A stretch of DNA of 64,000 nt from Oreohelix idahoensis (GCA_024509875.1 JAMPIV010014860.1:173324-237323); one strand, 5' to 3'. Positions 1 through 11,596 are shown, numbered from the stretch's first letter. The notes: a model not told the origin generated them from the letters alone. A program made the numbers and translations.

Positions 1-2192
1 CGACATATCGTCTGCATTTTCACCTGTCACAACGTAGTTTCATCGGCTGAGGTGTGAAACCCGACATCTGCACGGCGCAGAATGAGACATTTGTCTGGTA
101 GTTTCCTCTGTCACGGCACTCTGGGCCAGTTTCGTAGCGTGAGGTGTCTAAGACGCGTTTGGCATGTTATGTCCAGCGTCTAAGGTACGTAGGTGTAATG
201 AGAAGGGGAGGCTATTGCGGGGTTTTGGAAATAGCGCACATCTTTATCCGTTTCATAGATATAACTAGAGTTGGAAACCTGACTTCACGCACTCAGTAAC
301 TTCGCAGTTAGACTAGAACAACCTACGTTCGAGCCCTAAGAATCTCTGTTATAGAAGCAATTAGTTGGTCGAATTGAATGTTCGATTTCTAAGTATCTCT
401 GTTGATGATAGGGGGCATTAGTTGGTCGAAGTGGTTTTAGTTCTTAGTAGTTCTGTGTTGAGGTAAATATATTATATCTAGTATTTTGTGAAGTGTTTAA
501 AGTGTTAAATCGCTAATTTCATATTTCACTAGGTAGATTTTGAGCAGAGTGCTTAATTTATAAGTCTGTTATATTCTCTAGCTGACGTTTTTCAGTGGAA
601 AGCAGAATAAATTATAATTTCTAGCTTAAAACCAGGTAGCTAGAAGGAATTAAATTTAACTGCTAAATAATCAGACAAGAATATTTTTTTTAAAACTAAC
701 TTATAACTGCATTGCTACATCTTGAGTATTGACGGGATACGTAGGTATTCCTAATTCATGATGATTGATTTTATGAATATAACTTATTTCACGGGAAGTT
801 TTAAATGATAAGTCAAGCTGTGCGCTTGCAGTTAAAATGTAAGTTATAACAAGTACATAGTATGCACAGTATTTTATATGTGGTTTTTCTTCCCTATGCA
901 GTGAAAACTGGGGTTAACCCAAACTTTGCCAGCGTTAAGTACTGATGAGTAATATCTGTGAAGAACAAAAACATTCTCCTTAAAAGACTTGGTGTCAAAT
1001 CTTTACAAGACCTTTAAAAGTTAAATGACATAACGGGCCTATTGCGCCAGATTTTATTCTTCCTGAGAAAACTTAAGTACAGTTCAGCCCTTGTGGCAAG
1101 TAAACTATTACAAACAGTAACGTTCCGCAAATTATGTCAACTTGTGGTGTGACCAAGAATTTTACCTTTTGATCGAAGTTACAAACCTGACATTGTTCCT
1201 AAGTAGTGGAAACCTCGTGATTCTGACACTGTGAACCCGCTTACACTAATTCTTACCTGAGCTGATAAAGTGACACTAACTTAAAATCTGAACGAAATTA
1301 TCGCCTGAAGTGGACGCTCCCCGGACAAATTGGATGAAACCAAGACCTGCAGAGCTGGGTATCCTCTTCATCAAACGATAAAACAGATTGTGTCATAATG
1401 TGCGCCAGACGGCGAACAGCAGCACGATTGTAGGTAAGGTTGTGTGAGACAGGGCCCCGATGAATGAACCGAGAGAAAGCAGGAACGAGTGACTCTTTTT
1501 TTATGGTATACCAAATTTCACCCACTTTTGTAAATTTCTTTATGCAAGTTTTGGTTGCAAACAAGATACTTTTCCTTAGGATAGATCATACTAATATAAA
1601 AGTCTGTTTACACCTTTAAAGGGGGAAAATCATTAGATTACCGCTAACGTATCCTTGATTCCTTGGGGCTATCACTTTCTTCTAACAGGACTGTGGGCAT
1701 ACTTTGAGGGATAAGATCATACTGTGGGTCTATCATTCTTGTAGCACTTTTATTGACTTTATGACTATTTGTATATGCTTTGATGTAATTTTTATGTGTT
1801 GTGATGAAATTTTAGATGATAATTAAAATTTCTCTTGAACTTAATCAGCGCGTTGGTCAGCTCGTTCCAAAATTATCTGTATAATCATTGTTATAGTTTT
1901 CCCCACGTCTGTACGTCTAACTGTCGTCTTGTATGTGCGTGCACGTGAGTGGATAGAAATATATCTGTAATATATATATGTGTTTAGACTGTCTGACTCC
2001 TCTAAATCTGTCGTAGAAGATAGGTGAAAGAGAGAAGATTTCTCGATTTCAGAGACAGCCTCTATCACAGTCTACCATCTCACTCGTGGAAATCTATTTC
2101 TATTACTATCTCTCACTGTGACTATCACTTATTCTAATCTATTCAGAAGGGACCAACCCAAGTCTTAATTCTCCTATCAAAAATCTACGACA
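1..2192 (+). repeat. 5' LTR of element A (left part cut off by window edge)
   Basis: This stretch aligns over its whole length with 23253-25451, with roughly 20-25 substitutions by eye plus a 6-bp difference in a TA run (about 1% divergence). The 3' copy starts TGTCG at 22991 and ends CGACA at 25451, so the LTR is about 2461 bp and its first 262 bp lie outside the window here. The LTR end at 2192 is placed where the two copies diverge. No coding capacity is seen; the small ORFs inside are not conserved proteins. Confidence 0.9.
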
Positions 2193-2404
2193 AATGTGGT
2201 CTCGTCCGAAGGATTTTTGAACTTAGAATAGGAAGACGAGTACGACAAATGTGGTCTCGTCCGAAGGATTTTTGAACTTAGAATAGGAAGACGAGTACGA
2301 CAAATGTGGACTCGTCTAACGGGATTTTGAATTTAGAATAGGAAGACGAGACGGCAAATATCAGCTCGTCTGTAATTTTCTTTATTCTGATATAGAGTAA
2401 GAGT
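2186..2404 (+). repeat. 55-bp tandem repeats at the LTR/leader junction of element A
   Basis: Four units with spacing of about 55 bp begin at 2186, 2241, 2296 and 2350. Each starts with TACGACAAATGTGG or a variant and contains a GACGAG motif. The first unit overlaps the last bases of the LTR, so the primer-binding region, which should lie directly after 2192, is itself repeated. I could not assign the primer tRNA: TGG at 2197 would be a usual PBS start, but the following bases do not match a tRNA 3' end that I recognise. Confidence 0.75.
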
Positions 2405-3029
2405 GTGATGTCTTGTGAGTTTTGTATCTTTTAAAAATAATTTATCCCCTAGACGAAACGATCTGTTTATGGGCGTGCTGACCACACAATTAATAATTGG
2501 TTTTTCCACAGCATTTTTGAGCATATATACATTTGAGTTACATGTTGATTTTGTGGGAATATATGTTAATATTGATTTTGTAATACTAAACGCTGGTAAA
2601 GGTGTGAGTGTATAACATTCACAGGGTTCTGAAGTAGTAGGTGTTTGAGCTAAGCTAAGGAGTGCGTTTCGGACTATCTCGTCCAGATTAATTGCCTCCC
2701 TTACCCGAACTGTCTTCAGGGGTAAAATTATAGTGGATTAAAAATTAATGGATTTTTTTTCTCCTTAAAATTTTGCAATAATTATTTTGTTTCCACTGTA
2801 GCAACTTATTTTTCAGTGAGTAATCTTAACTACCATTTATTTGACGTAGTCGTCTGCCTTAGGTGCTTTATTGCCGATTAATAGCAGCGATAGTGAGATA
2901 CTATATTTCGAGGAGGTATCCCAGGTTAAAGTATATCATCTTTTGTTTTGGTATTTTCTCTTAAGTGGTAGGAACCAGTGTATCCTTTTCTTATCTCTTT
3001 CTCGTCTAAGTCTCAGCCACTGATTTACT
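2405..3029 (+). other. Leader of element A between LTR repeats and gag
   Basis: AT-rich sequence with no supported gene. It is the untranslated leader expected between the LTR and the gag start at 3030. The short ORFs on both strands show no family resemblance. Confidence 0.6.
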
Positions 3030-4064
3030 ATGACAGAAAGGGCGAAGCTTAGGCAACTCCTCAGGGACGAGGCAAGAGAAGAAGGTTTGGAAGGAGAAGA
3101 AGCGAAAGCTTTTGTCAGAGACGAACTTGAGAGATATGACGCGGAGAGGAAAGCAGCTGAAGCTAAAGAGGAAAAAGAAGAAGCTAGGAGGAAGGAAGAA
3201 GCAGCCGAAGCTAGAGAGCAGAAGAAGATGGATGAGGAAATGGAAATTCGCAGGATGCAGCATGAGGAAAGAGGGAAGGAGAGGGAGGAAAGAGAAAAGG
3301 AGAGACAGCATGTACTGGCTCTGAAAGCTCTAGAAGTTCAAAGTCGTGGTGCTGCCTCTACCTCCAGCAATGGATAGTCTTCTCCTCATTCTTCCTTAAC
3401 TGATCCTTCTAACACTCAATCTCTTCAACTCAACGCTATGTCTTTTGCTTTAGAATCTTTCCCTTGTCCTAATGAGAAGATTGACACGTATCTAGAAAAA
3501 TTTGAGAAAATTGCAACTCTGTACGGTTTAGAGAGGTCGCGTTGGAATATGAAGCTTTCTCAGGCGTTGAAAAGCAGTGCGTATGATGTTTACGCCAAAC
3601 TGGAAAGCAGCCAACAAGACAACTATGACGTGTTGAAAAAAGCTTTACTGGAGCGCTTTGAAATGAATGCTCGCAAATTTTTGCAACTGTTTCGCAACAG
3701 CAGGAAGGAGAGCTCTGAAACTTTTCAGCAGTTCTCGTCTCGTCTAAAGGGATATCTGACAAAGTGCCTAGAGCTCTCGCAGCTCCCCTCTACCTATGAA
3801 GGTCTTGAGGAATTTGTTATAACGGAACAAATAAAGAACACTTTGTCTGCTGATACCCGGAGATTTCTAGCTGAGCAGGGGGCAGAAAAGCTTGAAGATA
3901 TCTTGGAAAAGTCTGAGCGTTATCAAAATGCGCTGGCCGAACTGCCGGCCACAAAACGTAAACCGACAGAAGAGCATTTTCGAAAGAATAATCTAGAGCA
4001 ATCTTCTCATGCTTCTAATCAGAATAACCACAGAGAAACTGGACCTCAAAACCCCCCCTCCTGA
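3030..4064 (+). pseudogene. gag: Element A gag, one frame broken by an in-frame TAG
   Basis: Gag forms the particle of an LTR retrotransposon. Two open segments, 3030-3377 and 3438-4064, are in the same frame and separated only by TAG at 3375-3377. The first part (about 115 residues) is an almost pure charged coiled coil rich in E, K and R. The second part holds the helical capsid-like domain, with motifs such as YLEKFEKIA, ERFEMNARKF and YEGLEEF, as in SCAN/retrotransposon gag proteins. No CCHC zinc knuckle is visible before the C-terminus, which ends in a polar N/Q/P-rich tail. The start at 3030 is the first ATG of the open frame. The gag end overlaps pol by 56 bp in the +1 frame. The TAG may be a decay mutation or, less likely, a read-through codon; the pol of this copy also carries lesions. 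Confidence 0.8.
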
Positions 4065-5427
4065 AAAATCCACGTTCTACAAAAACAAGTACCCCAACCA
4101 CAGTAAACAGTCTGATCAACCCGACCGCCCTTCTTGGCAGCGCAGGAAGAAAGGAAAAGGTGGCAAAGGGAGAACTCCTGCGCACGGGACAGGTGATCAG
4201 AGTGAGCACACCGAGCCTAAACGCATCGGATGCTTACTAACAGTCTCGCAAGGCGAAATTATTGACAGTGATTCCCAACCTGTAGAGGGAGACAGATCCT
4301 CTACGCGAGGTACTGTTATTTTGAACGGTTCTCAAACTTCTTGTTTATTTGACACGGGACTTTCTTATGATTGCATTGTTGCCAGACACCTGGTTAAACC
4401 CGGTCAAGAGACTGGAGAGACCGTCGAACTTTGTGGAGTTCTTAAGAGTGAGGCACCTACAGCGCTTCCCATCGCATTGGTGGAGATCAACTCTGAGTTT
4501 GTCAGAGGTGTAATCAAAGCGGCTGTTATGGATGACCCCATCTATCCAGTCATACTTGGCGGTAGATACGTGTTTATTGGGAAACCGGAAGAGCCGATTG
4601 TGGCAGCAGTAACTACAAGAGGGCAAACCAAGAAGGAACGGGAGCCTGTGCCTAATTTGTTACCCATGGAACTTAAAGAAGCGCAACAAAAGGACCCTAC
4701 TTTGGCAACCTGCTTTAGGAAACTGCCCATGGCTAAGGAACCCAGACAGCACGGGGACATTTTTTCTAAGGATGGCGTACTTTATCGCAGAACGGGCAAG
4801 TCTGACCAAGGTTACAACCAGCTCCTAGTACCGAAACAGTATAGAAGCCAAATCCTAGAAATGGGGCACTCTCTTCCCTTCAGCGGACATATGGGACAGA
4901 ACGCCACAAACCAACGGATAACCACTCATTATTGGTGGCCAGGAGTAAATACTGATATTATCAGATATGTCAAATCCTGTGCCCAGTGCCAACGTGTGCC
5001 ACCCAAGCAACGGGCACCCCCCGTCTCTTTGGGTGAAATGCCAATAGTGGGAACACCATTCGAACGGGTTGTGATCGACATTTTAGGGCCTTTCGAAAGG
5101 ACTAAAAGAAGGAACAGGTTCATCCTGACCTTAGTCGACACATGCACTTTATGGGCAGAAGCTATCCCGCTAACATGCGCAGATGCCAAGCATGTCGCAG
5201 AAGCCCTCGTGCAGATTTTCACTCGGTTGGGATTCCCTCAGCAAGTGCTGACGGATAACGGATCTCCATACCGAAACCTGTTGATGGATGAGATCGTGAA
5301 GATCTTGAGGAACCAACACATCTCTATACAGCCTTTACTCCGGCCGGAAATTGGCTCATGGAACGTGTTAACGGAAACCTCAACATGATGCTAAGTAAAC
5401 TGGCACAAGTGAAACCTGAAGATTAGG
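4009..5427 (+). pseudogene. pol: Element A pol, first part: protease and integrase, interrupted by element B
   Basis: The open frame (4009-5388) begins with a basic G/K-rich stretch. It then has an aspartic protease with FDTGLS (4348-4365) and a hydrophobic ILGG motif, a linker, and an integrase. The integrase shows the H2C2 zinc-binding domain (HSLPFSGHMG near 4867 and CAQC at 4979-4990) and the catalytic core with Asp in VIDILGP (near 5074) and Asp in LTDNGS (near 5254). The third catalytic residue, Glu in LMERVN (near 5361), is in another frame, so there is a frameshift between about 5330 and 5350. The frame then meets TAG at 5424-5426, where Trp is usual for the family. Element B enters at 5428. 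No reverse transcriptase lies between protease and integrase, unlike standard gypsy pol. The gene continues at 22218. Confidence 0.85.
4052..4064 (+). promoter_or_regulatory. Candidate +1 frameshift site, gag to pol of element A
   Basis: A run of seven C (4052-4058) lies just before the gag stop TGA at 4062-4064. Gag codons start at positions divisible by 3, pol codons one base later, so a +1 (or -2) shift joins them. This is position and frame evidence only. Confidence 0.45.
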
Positions 5428-6830
5428 TGTTACCCGATGTAATATGTTACAGATGGGTTATTAAATATTATTATTATCTGATGACTGGTCTTGGAGATTG
5501 AATAAATGGTGATGGGTGTTACCTTAATGGTTACACTGTTCATACGCCCACACAGAGCAGAACAGTAATTCTTATATCACGCGAATGTCAAAATATCAAA
5601 TTCTGTACTACTAACATACCACTGCTACACACGAGATACTGTTAGTGAATTCAATCTGTTTGTTGACCTAGATTTCCGCCACCCAGGCTATTTATGGTCA
5701 TGCGTTACTACCGTCACGCCTACTGTTCTCCTACCGTGTTAAATGTTGTAGTGAGTGTGCGTGGGTACATTCACACGCCACAGATACGCACGTACAAGTC
5801 GTGGAACTGCATGTGACATATAACATAGTTTATTGTCACAATACGTTCATGAAATACACAGTCAAACATAACTCACAACAAGAAAGTACTATAGTCACAT
5901 CTCCACTTCTCATAATCATTAGCGCTCTACAACATCAACACTAGATCCTCTCAGCAACGGTCATCCTCGCCGTGCTGACAATAATAAATGGCCTCAAACG
6001 ATGCTTCTAACATCAGCATTATAATAAATAGACAATGGATCCTTTTCCCAGCAAACGGTTGTCCAATAAATAATGGCCTCCTTAAATATGCTTCATCAAA
6101 GACGCTCTCAACCTTGGCGCTTTAATATAACTATGGATCCTCTTAGCAACGGTCATCCTCGCCGTGCTGACAATAATAAATGGCCTCAAACGATGCTTCT
6201 AACATCAGCATTATAATAAATAGACAATGGATCCTTTTCCCAGCAACGGTTATCCTCGCCGTGCTGACAATAATAAATGGCCTCAAACGATGCTTCTAAC
6301 ATCAATAGTGAATACTCGCGGCAATTTCTCGCAAGACTGCACTCCCTGGCAGTCTGCAGTAATCTCGCCTTCACTCATCTTGACATTTATATAGTCAAAC
6401 ATAAGTCCTGGATCCTTACCTCTTCAAAAATACTCACAAACACAATTCTCCAATAAACTCAGAAATTATAGGCCTACATAAATAATGGCCTTTATAACTT
6501 TTGCACTGCGCAGGCATACTCAAAACACACACTGTAGGACCGACCTCTCCCGTCGGTACCCAAAAACAGACTGCTCTTAGTTCACACACTAGACCCGCCA
6601 AAAAAGACACGAGACTCGGTTGTTTAAAAAACACAACTCAGTCTCGATAATTGCATGGGCTAGTCACACGAGCTTACTCACAGCTCAAGACAGTTCAGAG
6701 AAAAAAACATCTCCGCGATTTGAACTGCCCAGTGTTCGCCCCGCTTACCGACTTGGAAACTTCTCGATCACACGAGGGAATTCCCCTAATACATTTTTAA
6801 CTTAACATCAGCTTAACAAAGCAACGTAAC
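5428..6830 (+). repeat. Left LTR-like terminal region of element B
   Basis: The part from about 5950 to 6830 recurs in direct orientation at 21192-22144 with very few differences. The first 520 bp (5428-5950) have no counterpart at the right end. Inside are tandem units of about 97 bp carrying CAACGGTYATCCTCGCCGTG (at about 5957, 6149 and 6245), separated by a related block. Small ORFs inside recur on both sides only because the DNA is duplicated. Confidence 0.65.
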
Positions 6831-7523
6831 TTTAAAACGAATCTCCCACATAGCAAAAATATGTGCGGTTACAGTTTGGTGATTTATGTATCCCAGCATT
6901 GCTTCATAGTCCTCGACCTAGTTTGTTAACTGTGTCCAACACGGTAGAATATAACAGTGAGAATATTAATATAAAAAGAAAGTATTATCAGTGGTGGTTT
7001 TCAGTCTAGAAGGAGCTAACACCTACGTATTCGCGTTTATAGCCTGGGAGGCGTAGTTTAGGATCATTTAGAAGTGCCTGTGTGGCGTATATGATTCAGA
7101 AACTGTTACCTCAACGCTGATGTGTATTTATAACAGTGGGAAGTTGACATGTTGTTGGTAGACAGTCAAGTTTAACTAAATGTGAAGTGTTTTTGAGGAG
7201 TCGTTTGCAGATTATCTCAAGTCAAAAGTCACGGAGGTTGCTGTGCTGCGTTTCCTGTATGCTGTACGTACTGATGCTGTGTTGAGCGCATTCTACACTT
7301 TTGCAAGAACCTGAAGAGAAGAAAATCTAGTTTGTGTACCTTTCTGCGCTGGAACGGTTTTATCTGCAGAACTTTGTGATATCTGGAGTGTTGGCGGAAG
7401 GGACGGAAGAATATTAAGATAAGTTATTTTGTTCTGTGTAGATTGTGCCACTTTTCTGCATTTCAGCAAGTCTGCCTATACTATCCATCACTTATTCTGT
7501 TGATAATTGTCGTTGTGCTGTCG
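6831..7523 (+). other. Leader of element B up to element C
   Basis: Non-coding stretch between the left terminal repeat of B and the insertion point of C. It continues at 16817-16931, directly upstream of the B ORF. No gene, tRNA-primer site or other signal could be supported. Confidence 0.5.
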
Positions 7524-7528
7524 ATAAT
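7524..7528. other. Target site duplication of element C, left copy (ATAAT)
   Basis: ATAAT directly precedes the element C LTR start (TGTTGCGTGAT). The same five bases follow the right LTR at 16812-16816. Confidence 0.85.
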
Positions 7529-8610
7529 TGTTGCGTGATAAATTCTCGCAACATCGTTTTGTTTCAATGTCTGTTTTATAACGCAAGGGCAACAACTGCT
7601 TGGAATTTATAGTCACTTTTCTCGGTAAGCATTTGTCTTCTCGCGTTGGTATCGAATGCAGTTAAGTTTGAGCTGTGGTCATTTGTGCGCTGGACTGCGC
7701 ATGACTTGTCTTGTTGTTTGGTCGATCGGTTTCCGCCCACGACTAGTGGAGTGAGCGATTTGGAATGGCGAAAGAGATGCCTCGTTGAAGAGGGGATCTC
7801 CGCTATTTTTTGTTCTGTCAGGGATGTGTAGTCCTCTTAATGGATATTTCGTTTATTCGAGATAATACCTCTAGTGTTTTCCCACATGTCGGGAGGCGTG
7901 ATATTTCTGTGTATTTCATGAAAGCAAGGTAAATTGACTTTTTCATTAACTCTATCGATTTTGGGTCGTGAGCGATTTCGATTCATAGCCTGTCTCCGAA
8001 AGTCGTCGCCACGAGATGTTTTTTCCCAGCTCACATGTCGCTGCATTGTACTGCATCGGTTGATGCATGTACCAAGGACCATTACTTGCTACCTTGTTAA
8101 ATGAATTAGGTTTGGAAAACCTTTATTATCTAGAGGATATTTTTGTGGACATTATTTATACTTCGGCAGACGTGTCTGTCTTGCTGAAGTCAAACTAAGG
8201 AGAACGAACTGATCTCATACATCTGGTTATCTCCTGGCTGTTATAGAAAAGGATGGAGTTTTCCACCTGACTACATTTACAGCACTATGAAATATAACAT
8301 GCATCTGACTCATCATTGTAATGCTGTCTACCGTCTATTGCTGTATTGAATGTTGCTGTGATAATGACTGTTTGATGTGCCTACACATTTGCGTAACCAT
8401 TTTGTCACTGTGGCGTCCACAATAAATAATGAAGAAAAACGTCAACGGCTGTTTCAAGACTCATTGACTTTATACGTCGTGAGTTTACTGACGTCCTATG
8501 TGGATTGCCCTGTTATTGTTGAATGAACATTGTTTTGACTGAACACATCTACACACTACACAAAACCAGACATGCGGATACCATCCATCATCATATGGCA
8601 TCACGCATCA
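7529..8610 (+). repeat. 5' LTR of element C
   Basis: 1082 bp, starting TGTTGCGTGAT and ending ATCACGCATCA; the ends are inverted repeats with one mismatch. It is nearly identical to 15730-16811. Differences seen by eye include the first base of the right copy and single changes near 7688, 8092, 8206 (two) and 8522. A polyadenylation-like AATAAA is at 8421-8426. Confidence 0.93.
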
Positions 8611-10042
8611 TTTGGTGGCCATAAGCTGGTTTGATTCTGGTACTAGCAAACACGGGGTCCCTTACCCACTTCATTTTCAACAAGAATTCATCAGCATCCT
8701 TCAAGAAATTAACATTCTTCAATACAGTCAACATCTTCAAAATTTTCAAAGTACTCGGCGTTGCCCGGTAAAAGTCAAAATTTCAATTTTTTGACGGAAA
8801 CAAGAATTTGACAGTACCCGGCGTTGTTACATGTTGCCGGATAACTCGGACTGCTGTTATCTTTTACGCAAGTCAAGCAAGTTGCTGCTGTCAAGGTTCC
8901 AGTGCTGTCGTTTTTGTGAAGGTCAAGTGCCGGTTGAAACGGGTTGTTTTCTGAAGAAGGCCAAGTACCGATTTCCATCAACTTACTTTTGGATTAGAAG
9001 GTCAAGTGCCGAAACAACTCAACACACAGTACTTCAGAAGCTCTTGTACCATCGTGTTAGCAGTGGAAGCAGTTCAGATGTGCCATCATCGTTGGAGCTT
9101 CGCTCTTTAGGACGTTGATTGACATCCGTTTTTCTGCTGTTCGACGATTGGAAGCCTATAAGTTAAGTGGCCTGTTTGTATGTAAACTGTGCCCTTATAC
9201 TTCTGCTGAGTCTTCTGTGTATCATCTCATTCTATATGTTATATGTCTATATGTTATTTGTATATTTATATGTTTATATTTCAGCGGGTTCTCGGTTGGG
9301 TGGTGTCTCCGTTAGATTATGCCACGTCATAGAGGTCGTCTATTGTGAGCGTTTTCTGTAGGGTTTGCAAATTTCCGATACTGGAATTTGCTAAGCGACT
9401 TCTGTTGCTATTTATGTTAGCTGTGATGACATGTTTTAATATTGTTTTCGTTATTATTTCGCATTCTTTAGTTTTGTTTTGATTTGTTTGTATTTGTTAG
9501 CCTACTCTTGTCTATAATTTAGTTTCATACAACATTTTTGTTTATACACTGTGGTGTCATGTATTTTGTTTAATTATAGCGCAGATATCGTCACATTTTT
9601 TGTGATATTTCATTAATTTCTGCTTTATTTTTAGTTGATTTCTGCGAAAGTTTTTGTATTGTTGCTGATCTTTGTTATTGTTTACATTGTTATTGTTTAC
9701 ATTGTTTGTATTGTTTACATTTTCAATGTTTACATTCTGCATGTGTTTACATAGTCATTGTTTACAGTTATAGTAATTAGTTAATGGGCTATGCTAATGC
9801 ACTGTTACTACTACACTGATGATAAATGAATGATGAATAGTGTCGTGCACTATTGAATGAGAAGTGCACTTATGATCAAGAATTGAGTGCTGATATTTCA
9901 TATACAAGTTCTTTGATTGGAGACTTGTTTCCCACAGAGACTGGGATAATATAAGGTGATGTGAATATACAAGTGTTTAATTAAGACTTGTTACACTTAG
10001 GTTTGAAATAAATTAGTTAATTATTTCAGGTTTTGGACTCAT
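8611..10042 (+). other. Leader of element C
   Basis: About 1.4 kb without a convincing gene. The motif CAAGTGCCG or close variants (AGTACCCGGCG, CAAGTACCG) recurs at about 8753, 8814, 8923, 8962 and 9003. T-rich sequence and short TTGTTTACA repeats occur near 9660-9770. Confidence 0.55.
8613..8630 (+). promoter_or_regulatory. Candidate primer binding site of element C
   Basis: TGGTGGCCATAAGCTGGT begins two bases after the LTR. TGG is complementary to the CCA end of a tRNA, and TGGTGGCCA fits the 3' end of animal tRNA-Ile(AAU) over nine bases, but the following bases do not. The primer identity is therefore open. Confidence 0.5.
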
Positions 10043-11596
10043 ATGTTAGACAACATGTCTACATTTGAGCACTTTATTGAGCAGGGTAAATTGCTTGGCA
10101 AGACTGGTGATAAGTTAGAAGAATTTGCAACTGCTCGATATGATAAAGCAATGGAAGCTGAACAAAAGAAACTGCATATGGAAGCTGAACAAAAGAAACT
10201 GCAGATGCAGGTGGATGAAAAAAGATTCCAAATGGAAATGGAAAAACAAAAAAGGGAATCAGAAGCTGAGGAAAGAAAACTCCAGCTACAGCTAGAAGCT
10301 GAGAATAAAAGACTTGAAAAAGAGGCTGAGAATAAAAGACTTGAAAAAGAGGCTGAGAATAAAAGACTTGAAAAAGAGGCTGAGAATAAAAGACTTGAAA
10401 AAGAGGCTGAAAATAAAAGACTTGAAAAAGAAGCTGAAAATGAAAGACTTCAAAAAGAGGCTCAGGCTGAGGAAAGAAGATTACAGAGAGAGTCTGATGA
10501 GAGGAAAGAGAAAGCAAAAATGGAACATGAAGAAAAGGTCTTAGCTTTAGAGTTGGAAAAATTGAAATTGACAAGCATGAGTAATGGTAATGATTCAAAC
10601 AAGGGTTCATCTTCTGGTAAGGCTAATAATGATACTTTTAAGATTAAGTTACCAACATTTAGTCCTTCCAGTGATGACATAATGTTCTATCTGGACAGAT
10701 TTGAACAAGCATGTACAGCTCATAACATAGACAAAGCAAAATATGTTTATCAGTTATCAGGGATACTGACAGGTAAAGCTCTAAGTATATTAAATATGGT
10801 GGATGAACCTGACAAGAACAATTATGAGGTTGTCAGGGCCGCTTTGTTAAAGAAATATCAGCTTAACGAAGACGGCTATCGTCTACAATTTAAAAACATG
10901 TTACCTGAAAATGGAGTTGAATTCTCCGAGTTTATTGCAAGAATACGCATTACTTTCTCACGATGGGTTGAACTATCTAAGACGGAAAAAACTTATGAAG
11001 GACTTATGGACTTAATACTTAGAGACAAAGTCATGTCGTCTGTCAATGAGTCTTTCCTTGCTTTCCTTCATGAACGTAAACCTAAAACAATAAAAGAAAT
11101 GGAAGATTTCTGTTGCCAATACGTAACTGCGCACCCACACATAACCATGGGTAACTCTAAGGTGAAAGAAGGTTTACCAGTTGCTTCGGCAGCTCCGTAT
11201 GGTCAAAACTTTGCTCGTAGATCCCAACAAAATTTTGATAGAAAGAGTAGCGGTAATTTCTGTCAAAATCATGGAAACCAATTTCATGGTGATTCTTCTT
11301 CGAAGAATTGGAGACAACCTGATAGTACTCGTTACTATCACCCTAATAATTATAGGCATTTCAAAAGAGGATATGGTAATAGAGGTTATTCCTGCCGAAG
11401 ACCTCAGAACCAAACAAATAGATGTTCGCATCAATGTGAACATGATAGTAATCGTGGAAACTGGAATTCGAACCAGGATAACAATTACAATAGAGACAAT
11501 AATAACTGCAGAGATAATAATAACTCTGATAACTTCAGAGGTAATAATAGTCGGGGTAGATCTCAACACAAAAAAAAAGAGATATCAGCAGGCTAA
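10043..11596 (+). CDS. gag: Element C Gag polyprotein
   Basis: 517 residues; structural protein of the retrotransposon particle. Residues about 1-190 are a long coiled coil that contains six near-identical 9-residue units (AENKRLEKE type) encoded by 27-bp tandem repeats at about 10303-10455. A capsid-like helical domain follows (about residues 195-375), with KLPTFSPSSDDI, YLDRFEQAC, LLKKYQ and YEGLMDLILRDKV. The C-terminal third is basic and very rich in Asn, Arg and Gly. It has scattered Cys but no CCHC knuckle, so nucleic acid binding may rely on charge. The chosen ATG is the first in the frame; a second one follows five codons later. The stop lies 18 bp after an A9 run where the pol frame takes over. 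The same layout occurs in element A. Confidence 0.88.
   Translation: MLDNMSTFEHFIEQGKLLGKTGDKLEEFATARYDKAMEAEQKKLHMEAEQKKLQMQVDEKRFQMEMEKQKRESEAEERKLQLQLEAENKRLEKEAENKRLEKEAENKRLEKEAENKRLEKEAENKRLEKEAENERLQKEAQAEERRLQRESDERKEKAKMEHEEKVLALELEKLKLTSMSNGNDSNKGSSSGKANNDTFKIKLPTFSPSSDDIMFYLDRFEQACTAHNIDKAKYVYQLSGILTGKALSILNMVDEPDKNNYEVVRAALLKKYQLNEDGYRLQFKNMLPENGVEFSEFIARIRITFSRWVELSKTEKTYEGLMDLILRDKVMSSVNESFLAFLHERKPKTIKEMEDFCCQYVTAHPHITMGNSKVKEGLPVASAAPYGQNFARRSQQNFDRKSSGNFCQNHGNQFHGDSSSKNWRQPDSTRYYHPNNYRHFKRGYGNRGYSCRRPQNQTNRCSHQCEHDSNRGNWNSNQDNNYNRDNNNCRDNNNSDNFRGNNSRGRSQHKKKEISAG
11570..11596 (+). promoter_or_regulatory. Candidate +1 frameshift site, gag to pol of element C
   Basis: Nine A (11570-11578) precede the gag stop TAA at 11594-11596. 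The pol frame is +1 relative to gag and is open across this run, so ribosome slippage by +1 (or -2) on the A run would make Gag-Pol. An indel in the homopolymer of this copy or an assembly error is the alternative. Confidence 0.5.

Noticed and set aside
3006..3324. Overlapping ORFs on both strands over the gag start
   Set aside because: Shadows of the charged, low-complexity Gag N-terminus.
7646..8082. Small ORFs duplicated at 15847-16283
   Set aside because: They recur only because they lie in the two LTRs of element C; no domain is visible.
10074..10610. 178-residue minus-strand ORF rich in Phe, Gln and Pro
   Set aside because: Antisense shadow of the repetitive coiled coil of Gag in element C.
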